Source: Persicaria tinctoria (taxonomy: Eukaryota; Streptophyta; Magnoliopsida; Caryophyllales; Polygonaceae). Taken from it: 64,000 nt of DNA. The notes beneath the pieces are model-generated. The model had not been told where the DNA came from. It ran no database searches and saw only the letters and a list, made by a program, of their open reading frames with translations. Shown piece after piece: positions 20,150 through 32,105 of this stretch. Positions within the stretch are counted from its first letter, which is position 1. Every line of letters starts with the position of its first letter. The stretch lies in assembly GCA_037127255.1 (NCBI GenBank), contig JBANSL010000009.1:41206475-41270474 (forward strand), in the 5' to 3' direction. The position numbers were made by a program, and so were the translations under genes.

Positions 20150-20874
20150 TGAAGCGTTTATAAAATTTCACCTATACTTACTACCTCACCACGACGACAA
20201 AATATCTCGAAATACCTGCCAGCATTAGTTTAGAGGGTGATCATATTATATATTTACTTAGTCTAAGCGAAAGGGGTGGTGTGTTGGGCTCGCGAGGAAT
20301 TAGTTCGCTATACCATCGTATTTTTAGAGGAAGTCAGGCGATGTTCTTATCCCACAAACGTTCTTCTCCGATCAAAGACCTTAAGAACTCAACTCCGGGG
20401 GTTTTAGGTCGGGGAGATTTTCAGAGCTCTTCTTCTTCTCACTTTAATCGGATCCCCCTTATGAGGCTTAAAAGGGGGTATTTATAGGGAGGCCAAGTGA
20501 GCAGCTCACTGGCGACCTCATGGTTTAACAGGGGACACGTGTGACGCATGCCCTCATGTTAGGGAACTAGGTATTACACGTAGCACTGTTAGAGGAGAGG
20601 TGCTTGACCCAGCGAGTTGCTTGCTTGGGGCCTTAAAAGGCCACGAGGTATTGGTGGGACCTGTCATGATTTCGACGCGTGCTTACGTTAATTATCTTGA
20701 TCGCGAGACGATCTAAACCGAGAATACTTAGGATGTGGAGCCTGGCCAGGGTCTGACTAGGTACTCTGTTCGCGATGAACCTTGTAGAGGGATCAAACGC
20801 CTTTTTCGTTGAGTGACCTATTTATGACGTCATATCCTTGTTAATTAATAGGCCTATTTTTTATGGCATCGTCA
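20150..20874 (-). repeat. LTR of the minus-strand gypsy element (about 725 bp)
   Basis: On the minus strand it would begin TGACGATGCC (20874) and end AAACGCTTCA (20150), next to the PBS. A TATA box reads ccctataaatacc on the minus strand at about 20476-20488. The distal boundary rests on the TG/CA rule only. I found no second copy of this LTR in the window, so the far end of the element is deleted or lies left of position 1. Confidence 0.55.
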
Positions 20875-21317
20875 ACGATTACAAATGAAATGCGACTTGA
20901 TGTAGCGTTTTATTCATCTTTTCTTTCTTTTTTTTTTAAATATTTTTTAATTTAAAAATACAAATTAAAATAAACGCGGTTTGAAATCGCGTTTTACCTC
21001 AAATTAATTATAAAACGCGGTTTCAAACTGAGTTTCTTTCGCTTATTTTTTTTTCCAACTTTCAGATTTTACTTCTTCTGAATAAAATACAGTCTAAGAC
21101 AATGTTTTTCTAACTTTTCTGCAAATTTTGAATATTTTTGTAAATATTATCAAGTTGTGAATTTTTTTTGTAAATTTTTCTTTTTCTTTGAATATTTAAA
21201 AAATAAATTCAATATTTAATCAAGAACAACCTATTATCTAAATATGATACGTCGATTTAAATTATTTTAGTCATTTTTTAATTATTTTTTTAAGATTAAT
21301 AGATTTTTAATTTTATA
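20875..21317. other. AT-rich spacer with a small palindrome
   Basis: No gene is seen. Positions about 20972-21030 hold aaacgcggtttgaaatcgcg and, 40 bp on, a near-inverted copy aaaacgcggtttcaaactg. The rest is poly-T/A-rich. Confidence 0.5.
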
Positions 21318-21554
21318 CTCCATCTGTTAATTAAAACTTGTCGTTTACTATTGATGCACGCTTTTTTAGAACGATAAAAACTATATAAAATATTAAGTTT
21401 TTGTTACATTTGTTTTTATAAACTCATACCTAATAGTACTAAGTATGATATTATTTAAAAAAATTATTAAAAAAGTCAATATTTTATATAGTTTTTAACA
21501 CCTAAAAATGCGTGCGTGAATAGTAAAACGTCAAGTTTTAATTAACGCAGGGAG
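21318..21554. mobile_element. Stowaway-like MITE, copy 1
   Basis: A 237-bp AT-rich element is flanked by TA on both sides. Long terminal inverted repeats begin CTCCATCTGTTAATTAAAAC and, read from the other end, CTCCCTGCGTTAATTAAAAC. They extend through tcgttttactatt...gcacgc and ataaaaactatataaaatatt. TA duplication and the CTCC start fit Tc1/mariner Stowaway MITEs. A second copy lies at 43509-43743. Confidence 0.85.
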
Positions 21555-22014
21555 TATAAAGTAATTCTATCAACTTTATGGAGTTTGACTCTATAGATCC
21601 ATACTCCACCCATGCACATACTGTATGGAAATAAGAAACGATAAAATTGTCGGTATAAAATTGTAATGGAAAAAAACCTAGGAAAAAAAAAAGTTTGTAT
21701 AATAGTTTAAATTTTTGTGTTGCAATAGTCAACTTTATAACGAAGTTTCTAAGAATTTCACAAAAATCTAGCAAAACCAAAGAAAATACGAAGTCAATAA
21801 TCAACTATGTCGATCACAGAAAAAAAAAACAAAAACTATGTCGATCAAAAATATAGGCTATCGAAAAAAACAGGCGAGGTGGTCAGAAATGGAGGTCGTG
21901 CGTGGCACAACGTGACCTGCAATCCACTCCATAACACTGCTCTATCCAGATTCCCTTCATTCCCTCCCATCTGTCCCCCTCCCTTCATTCAACGTGGACC
22001 CTCCACCAAACCCG

Positions 22015-25000
22015 ATGCCTCCCTCTGCAACTGCTTCACTCCTCAGAAGATCCCATCCGTCCATCCACCGCCTCTCCGCCGTAATCCAACGGCTCACCGC
22101 CTATCCCGCCGCCCAACCGGATCCCAGCCCCCAAAACGGGTCGCTTCTCAAATGGGTTGCTGCCTTGACCGTTGGCTCGGCTATTGGTGCCTTCTACCAC
22201 CGCTCCTGTTCTTCCGATGCCGCTGAAATTGCTTCCGATTGCATTGCTTACAGTAACTGGTCATCCTCTGTTGCGTTTGCCGACGATGCTGTTTCTACTG
22301 CTTCTGCTTCGCCGCGGTTTCTCTTTGGAGGTTCGCTGCAAATCTCTCCTTTTGAATAAAGCAAGTGGCTGTAGAATTACTAGGGTCCCATCATGTTTCA
22401 CTTTACATTTTGGGGCTTAATTATGGAGTAATCCTTGCAATTTGTTTTGTTTCAAGTGGAGGTTGCTAATTGCAATTAAGGACCTTAAATTTACACTGTT
22501 TCTTGCCTTCTTGGGCCTTGCAATTGGGAAATCATGTAGGATTTTTAGGGTTTCTGCTTGCTGAAAAAAATTGGGGGTTTTGGATGATGAGTTAGCTTTA
22601 CCTAATTCTACATTCTCAGCTTCTAATCAGGACCTTATCAGTCCACATTATGCATTATATGGTGTTTATCAACACAAGTAAGTTAATTGATGCGCCAAAC
22701 GAACTTGATCCATAAACTAGTCAATCGCCACAAGAACACCTTGATCTTTAGTTGCTTCGATGCCAGGGAAACTATTGTTGTACTGTACCTTCTGTCAATG
22801 GCATTGTGCAGAGTGTAATTGTCCTATGTATAGCACACAGGGAAACTCCACTTCGATACTTGTCTTTGTCTTGTCACTTTTGTCAGGACCCAATAATATC
22901 ATGGATGAATTCATCTTAAATCTTGTTGGGAGTCGAGTTGATATGCATTCGAATCGGATCATCGGTTAGCACTCCGTAGCACTAGATCTTTGATTAGGTG
23001 ATCTGATTCGAAGGCATGCGATCTTGTTATTGCTTCCGCTATTTAAGGTAATACACTATTACTCAAGAAATCTTAATCCTTGCCCTTTCCAACTGATCTC
23101 CTTTGTTCATCGTCCGCCTTGGCGAGTTTTTTCACCATTTGTAAGCTCCAAATCTGTCCAGGCTTTAACATCCCTTACTAATCATTGTGGATAAATGTGC
23201 TCTAGACATCTTATCTAGGATTTCAGTTCTTGAAGAACTGCTAGAGATTCCTTAGTCGAAATTTGCAGAACTGGGGTGCATGGTTCCATCTGATCATTTA
23301 TCGCTCAATGCTCTGTAATCATCGGTTTTCAGATAGATTATCCACATTCCTACCAATATTAGATATACATAATAATGGCCATTTATTGAACAGTTATTGT
23401 TACAGATTTATACTTGGGCTATTAAAACTGTGTACATTCATCCCTTTCCTTTATATTTAACAGATGAATACAGGAGGAAAGTTTTCTTTAATTACGAGAA
23501 ACGTATCAGATTGCGCAGCCCTCCTGAAAAGGTATAGATAGATGTTGGTGTTTAACACATCTTTCTTGGATGATTACTGATTAGCCTCCTTTTCTACATC
23601 CTATATCTTAAAACACTACATTGTACCCAATCGTGTTATAACGAAGTTACATCCAATAAACAAGTATGTAAGGCTCTAGTTATCCTAGAAGCTGGTTTCT
23701 TGGACTGTGATCTATCGAATGCTGATAAACTGGACTCCATTTGCACTTGCCCCCCTCTCATAAAAAATTATTTGTATACATTACATCTGTTGAATGTTGA
23801 ATTAGTTATGGAAAAGTTTATTCGTAAGAGTTTTAGCATTGGATGTACGCGATAGATTGAGGCTTAGATATGTGATTTTGCAATCTGCTAATGTTCTCCT
23901 TGATCACAGCCTTATTGAAGTGTTATCATTTTTTTTTTATCTTTATTCTTCCTTGGATTCTTTATTGTTTATGTCCAATATTGACAATATATTTGTTCAA
24001 AATTTTATTTGAAGGTCTACCAGTACTTTGCAAGTTTCAAGGATTCGGATGGAGAAGTTCTTATGACACCTGCGGATCTGATGCGTGCTGTTGTTCCAGT
24101 TTTTCCTCCTTCTGAATCAAATGTGATCAGAGATGGATACCTGAGAGGCGAAAAGTGTCCTGGGAAATTATGTTGTGAGCCTTCAGAATTTTTTATGCTC
24201 TTTGATGTTGACACTGATGGACTTATATCTTTCAAAGAGTGAGTTGATACGTGTTCGACATTTTTCTCTTCTTGTAGAAACTCTGCTTCAAGCGAGGGGC
24301 TCTATCCACTGTCCTTTCTTTCACTTTTTTTTTTAATTACTTCTTATTAGTTATCCTCAAATGACATGTGACAGGTACATCTTTTTTGTAACACTGCTCA
24401 GCATACCCGAGTCGAGTTTTTCTGTGGCTTTTAAGATGTTTGACATTGATGGCAATGGGTTAGTATCTCTCGGTGCCTTGTTTTATATTAATGGTGTTTT
24501 ATTGCTTGATATGCTCCGTTCTGATCACCTATATATGTCTCCTCTCGTAGGGAGATCGACAGGGAGGAGTTTAAAAAAGTGATGACCCTTATGCGCTCTG
24601 CCAACCGACAAGGATCTGCCCAGAGAGACGGTCTTCGTGCTGGTGTTAAAGTTGGAGGAGGGTCTGTGGAGAATGGAGGCTTGGTCGAGTACTTCTTTGG
24701 CAAGGATGGAACGAAACGGCTGCACCATGACACATTTGTCCAGTTTCTTAGAGATCTGCACAAGGAAGTATGCACTATGATCCCACTTCTTGTTCACTGT
24801 GTTTGCGCTTTCCTCTGATGCTGTCCTAAACTTGAGATATCACCTTGGTTCAGATACTGAGATTGGAGTTTTCCCACTACGATATAACGAGACAAGGTAG
24901 TATCTCTTCCAAGGATTTCGCTCTCTCCATTGTTGCATCAGCAGACTTAAAGCATGTAAGCAGGCTGTTAGATCAGGTTAGTGAAATAGACAAGGATCCG

Positions 25001-25473
25001 CGTCTTAGTAAGATACGCATATCAGAAGACGAGTTCACAAAGTTTGCTCAGCTCCGGAAGCAATTGGATCCTTTCTCTTGGGCTTTGTTTAGTTTTGGGA
25101 GAATTAACGGCTTGCTAACAAGGAAAGACTTCCAACGAGCTGCGTCGCAGGTATGGTAAAATCTTACGGAGCTCGTATTTTGATTCCTAAAGTGCTACTA
25201 CATTATGGGTCCTAGAGAGACGGAAGAAGTGCTACTAACATTCATCTACAGGTCTGCGGTGTTGATTTAAGCGAGGATGTGGTGGACATCATTTTCCATG
25301 TGTTTGATGCAAACCGTGATGGGAGCTTGAGTATAGATGAATTCGTTAGGGTCCTAGAGAGACGGCAGAGGGACATTGCTGGTGCCCATGTTGGGGAAGG
25401 GATCTTCGGATGGTTATCTTGCTGTGCGAACTGCGCAAAAAGCCGCTCCTCTATCTCCAGGTTTCTTTTCTAG
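22015..25473 (+). CDS. MICU: Mitochondrial calcium uptake protein, MICU type
   Basis: Seven exons join in frame: 22015-22330, 23464-23531, 24015-24238, 24375-24458, 24551-24767, 24854-25150 and 25252-25473, giving 475 residues; all introns are GT-AG. Residues 1-40 are Ser/Arg-rich like a mitochondrial presequence. A hydrophobic helix (LLKWVAALTVGSAIGAFYH) spans 44-62. The MICU hallmark YRRKVFFNYEKRIRLRSPPE follows at about 107-126. EF-hand loops are DVDTDGLISFKE (192-203), DIDGNGEIDREE (226-237) and DANRDGSLSIDE (421-432), all with the acidic calcium ligands. Plant MICU controls calcium flow through the mitochondrial uniporter. Length is close to the usual family size of about 500. No lesion is visible, so I take it as functional. 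The ATG at 22015 is chosen because nothing upstream in frame starts with ATG. Confidence 0.9.
22331..23463 (+). other. Large first intron of the MICU gene
   Basis: The intron is about 1.1 kb with donor gttcgc and acceptor taacag. It contains no ORF I can assign and no clear transposon ends. Confidence 0.75.
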
Positions 25474-26440
25474 TGTATACATATATGACACTCATTCAAG
25501 AGCCCCTTGAAGACAACTCGTCGAAACTCCACTTTTTTTGCTAACCTAATCTCCGTAGGCTTATAGTACTTGATCTTTACACATACATGTTCAAAGATAC
25601 ATTACAATACAACTTCTGCTGATCTCTGAAACCTTTATAAACTCTTACTTGGCTGGGTTCCGTTGTTCATTTCCGGAACCAGGAATCTGGGCGATCACTT
25701 GTCTTTTTTATCTGCAAACTGATTTGAGTTGGATCATATGATGAAACAATGATGCAGATAATGGGAAATGCGATTTAGGTGGATCAGTGAATCTCTTGCT
25801 GTCTTGCAGGGAAGCTGAGTCCCTTTCAATCTGCTTTTCAACAAAAACAAATGGTTTCCCAGCTCAAATTTGCAAGATTTTGCCAGGTGGGTTCGATCAC
25901 TTTCAGTTGGTTTCTGCTTTATTGCTCCAGCTTGTTCTTGTCCAGGACAGTACAGTACAGTAATATATACTGTAACAAGTTGTCTTGTTTTCTTCTCTTC
26001 TGTGCTGGCCCCCTTTTATTAAAAAAAAAGAAATTCCCGAAAGCGAAAGCTATTCAAAATATCAGATAGATACCCGATGGGTTGAGAAACCGAAATAAAT
26101 TGACAGTTGAATAATCCGGAAGTGAAAATAACCAATAAATGAGAATTAGATACACCAAGATCAAGAAAAAACAATCAAATTGGTGAGGTAGGACGATCTA
26201 CAGAGCGCGACATGTAAAATTCCGAGAAATCCGATCGGGTCGTATGAAAACGGGAGCCATGTTTAGAATTTATTTTGTTTATGGTTATAAGGTCGGGATA
26301 TATCATTCTAACATAAAAGCTTAAACCATTATGTAGGGTTTTACCGCACTTATTTTTTGTTTTGTTATGTCACCCACAATGTATTGATAATATTGTGTTG
26401 TTATACCACACACAACTGATATGAATGACAATTGTTTCAT
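25474..26440 (+). other. 3' untranslated and intergenic region after MICU
   Basis: AT-rich sequence follows the stop. The pair cctatatct... and aataaat-like words could serve as polyadenylation signals, but none stands out. No further gene is visible. Confidence 0.45.
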
Positions 26441-26448
26441 CCTAACAT

Positions 26449-27374
26449 CAGGGCCGGCCATGGGGGAGGGCAAAGCGGGCGACTGCCCTGGGCCTCCGAT
26501 TTTACGGGGCCTCATTTTTTACTAATTTTAGTATATATAATAAAACATTTTTATAATTAACACAAGTGTCGGTTGGCGTGGTGGTTGTTGAATTGCTATG
26601 GGGCATGCATGCTTTCTTATAGTCATGGGTTCGAATCCCAAATTTTGTACAACTCTCAACATTCTAACCTTTTTTTCTATTGGTAAGGCCTCAATAAATT
26701 TTATCAAGTCATAGAGTATTAAATTTTTAATCCAAATTTAAATTTTTCTTTATTTATGTAACTGATTCCGAGGCCTTAATAAATTTTATCAAGTCATAGA
26801 GTATTAAATTATTAATCTAAATTTAAATCCAGCTAATCTTTTAGTTTCATTTTATAATTATGTCATTCGTGAACAATTTTAGTTTTATTAACATGGCCAT
26901 TCAAGAAAAAAGATTCACATGGTCATAGCTATATTTATATTAATTGAATTGAATGAAATAACATGTTTCAAGTAGTTTTAGAATATTGTAATATATATAT
27001 ATAGAAATACACTAGGGTTTTGTGTTTAAAAACAAATGACACAAATTTAAACGTGTAGTATATAAATTATTTTTAATATTGTATAACTATAAATTATATA
27101 GAGCAAAAAATTGATAAATATAGCTTGCGTCTGTAATTTGTACTATGGATCAAAATATTTTGTATAAAAATTTTAATATAAATTTTACCGGTGATTTCCT
27201 TAATTAAAAATTTTACCGGTATCTTTCTATAATTTTTCTTAAATATCAACAAAAAATAATCTAATTTTTTTTAACATACTCATCCTTAAGATATAAAAAA
27301 AATAAAAATTACATATAAAATTTATAATTTATAAAATTATGACCCGGGCCTCCGAAAATGATTGGACGGCCCTG
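26449..27374. mobile_element. Non-autonomous hAT-type element with 8-bp target duplication
   Basis: Perfect 8-bp duplications cctaacat flank it (26441-26448 and 27375-27382). Termini are CAGGGCCGGCCATGG and, inverted, CAGGGCCGTCCAATC. An 8-bp duplication with CAGGG ends fits the hAT superfamily. It has no ORF. Inside, 26685-26745 is repeated at about 26770-26828 (aataaattttatcaagtcat...). A tRNA-like stretch lies at 26570-26640. Confidence 0.85.
26572..26642 (+). repeat. tRNA-like (A box/B box) stretch inside the hAT element
   Basis: The words ttggcgtggtggttg and gggttcgaatccc, about 45 bp apart, resemble RNA polymerase III A and B boxes. The region does not fold as a complete tRNA by eye, and no poly-A tail follows, so it may be a SINE or tRNA relic captured by the element. 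Confidence 0.4.
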
Positions 27375-27572
27375 CCTAACATGATGCCAGGGTAAACATC
27401 TTGTCGGATCAATGCCATGATCTTGGAGTTTTATAAATAATTTCTCTGTTTGCTCCTTTTTTTTTGACACATCTTTTTCTTTAAGAATATTTCTTCAGCC
27501 TGAATAAAAAAATATAACTAGTTAAGGTTTTTGTAGGGGTGAAGACAACCAGTTTAGGTAGATATTCTGTCT

Positions 27573-27727
27573 AAAGAAGATATCGAATTAATAATGAGCA
27601 TCACTCTGCCTAATAATCCAATGACATATCGTCTCTATTGGGGTCCAAGCAATAATGGCTGGTTTTCAACCAGCTCTGCAAACTCCTATTATCAGAATAT
27701 GCTGGGTCGACCACTTTTGACTGTGGT
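27573..27727 (+). pseudogene. LINE 3' region: start of RVT zinc-binding domain (left piece)
   Basis: The frame encodes EDIELIMSITLPNNPMTYRL, then YWGPSNNGWFSTSSANSYY. This is the pattern that begins the zf-RVT domain in plant LINE and LINE-derived proteins (LxW...xGxFSxxSAY). It is cut at 27727 by the LTR element. The domain resumes at 38958 after the second target-site copy. Confidence 0.65.
27723..27727. repeat. Target-site duplication gtggt, left copy
   Basis: It directly precedes the TGTAACACCCC LTR start. The second copy is at 38953-38957. Confidence 0.85.
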
Positions 27728-30621
27728 TGTAACACCCCTTCTTAATACACTGAAGAGATGTTGCAGCGCCAGCAATTACGCAGATTTTAATGTCTTTGTA
27801 ACCGCCTTAGGCTTATAGGGACATGCAACCATGCTCCCATAAACAAGATGATAACATACAATATTAAAACAGCGGAAGACTTAAATATAAAATAATATTC
27901 TAAAATAGAATAAGTTACCCAACCAAAGGGGTCTAAATACAATAACTGAAATAATGAAATAACTGCAGCGGAAATAATATTCAAATAGTAGCAACGGAAT
28001 GAATAAAACAAATCCCTTAAATTCTAAAAGTCTGTACCTTAATTCACAATAAAACTGAAAACAATGAAATTCTTTATTCTTCAGCGCCTCAAGACCGTTT
28101 ACCTAAACCTGCGGATTAGTGGCTGAGGTGTAGTATGCAAACCAGGGACCCCAGCCGTCCAGAGGAGAAAAGTAGGACGGTTAGTCTTTTTACGACTAGC
28201 AAGTAGCAGAAAGTAAAATGTTCAAGACTCCGTCTACCACCCATTGACCATAACAGGGTATTGGTGATTGTAGACTAAAATATAAATTAGGAGTAACTAT
28301 TCATGTGGAATCTGACTCGTTTCATTAAATATAAACATTAACATAACAGGATGATCCAAAAGGACCGAGTGTTTGAATGGGATGCGGATTCGAAGATCCT
28401 AAGGAATCATATTCCGAGTACGGAAAGAATATGATATAACGTCACTGAAAGTAGGTCACCTATTAGTAAGTAATGTACAACACAATAATAGTAATAACAC
28501 AATATACACAACATTATCGTTTACTTAGGACAAGTGATACCGGCCTCGGCCGCATATACTGGGCGGATGACCTACTACCCTTAGGTAGATGTACCCATTC
28601 GAGAGATTTGCAAGTTCGAAGGGGCATCTCATGAGACGCTTATAGAGCAAGGTATAACTGAACCTTGACCTGACTTTACCCTTTTTCCATTATTTAAGAC
28701 ACACGTCATAATAACAACAATAACAACAGCAATAATAATAATAACACAAACGGTATAAATACCAATCCATGATTACATCCTAGGTGACCACAAAAGGCAT
28801 AATGTACACTTTAGATATATAAAGTGCACGAAATAATATAACTGACAAGCATGGATATTCAAAACCAATAATATACCATACTTAACTAGCATGAAGGAAC
28901 AAAATGGACAAATCATGCTTTTTAGGAAGTTCGGGCATTTAATGTAATTTTCTCAAAGCATAGGATCAAATTATAATTACCCGAGTTGACATGCTATGTG
29001 AGATTAAGGAATTGATAAATAGCAACAAACTGAACTAGCTTGGATATTTACCACAAACTCATAGCATGGAACTTATAATGGACACAAAAGACAATAATTG
29101 CGAAAAAGGCACGAAATTGCAGAAATGCACTGATTGAACCAAACTACTTGCCTTAATCCGACGAAATGCTTATTCGTGGTTGAGGAAAAATAATTTGATA
29201 TTAGACCTGAGATTTTACAGAATTTAAAAAGGGTGTTAGTAACTTTTTAGAAATTACGAAAACGGCCCTGTAACTTTTAAAAAGTGAAAACATACCCTTG
29301 ATTTCTTCCGAAAGAAACCCAAATCTGTACCCAAGAAATCTCAGGAGCCAATAAGGGGTGCCAACTGACTGAATAAGAGATATTGGTTAGCATAAGATCG
29401 ACTACGTAATCGAAACTTGATAACTTGTGAAGATTGGAGCGGATCTTACCCAAACGAGACTCGAAAGCGTCCAAATTTCGAGTCTACAATCCCTTGGTAT
29501 GGTATGAATCTGAAAAGAAATGATTTTGATGAGATAACAGCTCTTGGATGGAAGGAAAGAAAGAAAAACGTACAGGTACCACGTTTGTCTGCACAGAGAC
29601 AAAACTGCTCACCAGTCAACTTCGGGGCTGTAGTGTGAGCGCCTCGAAATGTTTCTGAGCAAGGGAAAAGATGATATCGATAGAGGGTACTGCAGGGTTT
29701 ACGCCAGAGTCAAGTTTGATGGATTCGGATCACGGTAGTGGTGGTGGAGAAGCCTAGAAGTTGGCCTGTTGATCACTTTCTGCAGAAACTTCCGACGTCG
29801 ATTTGGACGTCTTTCCGATGAGCTGCTGCGTCGGGGCTTTCACAGTGGCTTACTGGGTGTTAGAGGAGCCCTGCAGCGGTGGTCGTCGGCCTTGGTATCG
29901 CCGGAATCGTTGTCGAGGGCTATCGGAGATAGTCGAGGTTTGTGATCTCTGGCTGATGTTTATGGCTTTTCAGAGAGGGCTGGAGAGGGAGTTATGGCGT
30001 GTATATGATAGGTCTGGGAATTTTGCAAGGTCCTCTTTGATTTGCTCTAATCGGATCCCCTGATAACAGGGATTTTAACTTGGTAAATTAGGTTGAAAGA
30101 TTGATAGTTATCATTTTGTTAAAGATAGATTTTTGATATATATAAAAAAAAACAATCTCTTCCCGTGTCCTATTTTGCTGGGCTGATGTTGTGGGCCGGC
30201 TTGCTTGGATTGGGCAACAAAGAAGATGCCCATTTTATATACCCGTGTATATATATAGATATGTGTACATGTACCATAAATTTATATATGTATATGTCCG
30301 TAAATAAATACACATATATAATTAGTTACTCACTAATTTACCTAGATAAAATATATAAATATTATTTATGAAAATCTTATGTATTCAAATAATGTTATTG
30401 ATTATTATTTAATTTAAATTAAATATTCACAATAAGAAAATATTTTGTCTATTTAAATAAATTCTTTTTTTTAATCAAATAGTATAATTATTCTTAAACT
30501 TTCTCTTATATATTTTATATGAACTAATACAAATTAACGTTAACTTAATTCACCTATTTTAATATAAAGATAGTTTATTTATTTATTTTCGAAATACCCA
30601 AAAATACTTTGGGGTATTTCA
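27728..30621 (-). repeat. Left LTR (3' LTR in element orientation)
   Basis: This 2894-bp repeat is nearly identical to 36059-38952. On the plus strand it starts TGTAACACCCC and ends GGGGTATTTCA. The first difference seen is T at 27785 versus C at the matching right-LTR base. It contains AT-rich tracts and small ORFs duplicated in both LTRs, none of which looks like a real gene. Confidence 0.9.
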
Positions 30622-30634
30622 TATCTCCCTCCTT
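30622..30634 (-). other. Polypurine tract of the young gypsy element
   Basis: On the minus strand the sequence is aaggagggagata directly before the TGAAATACCCC LTR start. It would prime plus-strand DNA synthesis. Confidence 0.7.
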
Positions 30635-30671
30635 AAAAATAAGTTTCGTCCCGAAACTTGGACATCGAAAA

Positions 30672-30797
30672 GAGAAGAAATGATAGAAAGAGCAACGAAA
30701 AGGGAAGAGAGAAATGATAGAAAGAGCAACGAAAAGGGAAGAGAGAAATGATAGAAAGAGCAACGAAAAGGGAAGAGAGAAAGGATAGAAAGAGCAA
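30672..30797. repeat. 34-35-bp purine-rich tandem repeat
   Basis: About three and a half copies of a unit containing gatagaaagagcaacgaaaa (with gggaagagagaaat) lie next to the polypurine tract. The tract makes Phe/Ser/Leu-rich open frames on the minus strand that I do not take as genes. Confidence 0.8.
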
Positions 30798-30799
30798 TG

Positions 30800-32105
30800 A
30801 ACTTGGTATTTTATCAACTAAGAGTACGGATGAGTTCATGACATTGTTTGGAGGGGTTGGCATCATTAGCTAGCTTGGCATGTAATGACCTCACTTTTAT
30901 AGTTTATTTAAAGTAATGAAATGTGACCTTAGACCATTTTATTTTATCTTCAACTTTCAAAGCTTAACAAAAATATATCTATGTTTAGTTGTTAACCTTG
31001 ATTTTTCCCTTTTGACAATTTGACGATCATTGTCATATGGCAAATAGCTACTGGTTGCAAAAACACCCGATTCCTAATAGACTTCGAAAATTATTTCAAT
31101 GGTTTGAAAGACATATTAAAGGGGTTATATCCTAAAGATAATGATAAGATAATGATGATACAACTTGTATTTGGATTGCTAAGATCATCAGGAAGAGGGG
31201 TAAGCCTCGCCTTGAAACGTATCTCGGATATACTACTAACTTGTTTTTCTTACTTGACTTTGGTGTGGGGCAAGTGTAGATAAAGAGGAAAAAGGGAAAT
31301 ATATGGACCGTTACATGGCACCCATATGAGTAGTTAGAGAATAAGTCTTGGAATTTTATGGGTACGTACAGAGTAATATGCTTTTAGCTCATTGTTGCAA
31401 GAGCAAAACAACTTAATTAACTCCAACGTAATTAGTTGTTCACCGAACTCATTATGGCCACAGTCTGAGAATTATTCCGCACGAAATAAATGAAATAAAA
31501 TAACATCATTTTAATGTACACCTAAGCACATATAATTGATGCAAAGATAATACTATGTGTTGAAGAGCGATCGTAGTTAAGTTGTCATTGTCAGGGGTCA
31601 GTAACTCATACCATACAACGAATATGGTTTTCTAACTTACCATTGGCTTTCGTCTCAACCTCATTTGACTCCCTTTTCCAGGTTACCAAATGATCCGGCC
31701 GGATAGGTTTTGAAGGCAACCACTATAGGTAAGACTAGCCAACCCTTTTCGTAAGTGATGAGTGTTTTATATATATTGGACGGGTTCTTCTGTTGATCTT
31801 CTTTGTCTTCGATGGTTGACACGTTGTCCAGTGTGCTGTATGTTTCATGATCTTCTTCGCCTTCTTTCGATCTTCTTCTTATGAGATGAATGCACGATAT
31901 ATTTTACGAAGGAAAAGAAACATTTGGGATTTCTTCCTCAGACATTAACCAAAGAGTTCGGATCATGATTACAATTATGTCATCAAGACATTACCCCTAG
32001 ATTGGGTGGAGAATATATGGAATTACAACGATGGAAAAAAAAAACACATCGAAGGAATAGAGTTTTACCTCCCAATCCAGTAAAACATGAGATAACTAAC
32101 CGATC
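30800..32105. other. Internal region lacking an identifiable integrase
   Basis: This AT-rich stretch is where an integrase would be expected in element order. I see no HHCC zinc-binding or DDE-type pattern on the minus strand. The small plus-strand frame at 31020-31283 is not recognised. Confidence 0.5.

Noticed and set aside
21807..22226. Upstream 139-codon frame as the MICU start
   Set aside because: It is in a different frame from the MICU exons; ATG 22015 gives the presequence, helix and correct splice phase.
28000..30400. Identical small frames in both LTRs of the young gypsy element
   Set aside because: Duplicated only because the LTRs are; no domain and mostly low-quality starts.
31020..31283. 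Plus-strand 87-codon frame inside the gypsy element
   Set aside because: No domain recognised, opposite to element orientation, no conserved start context.
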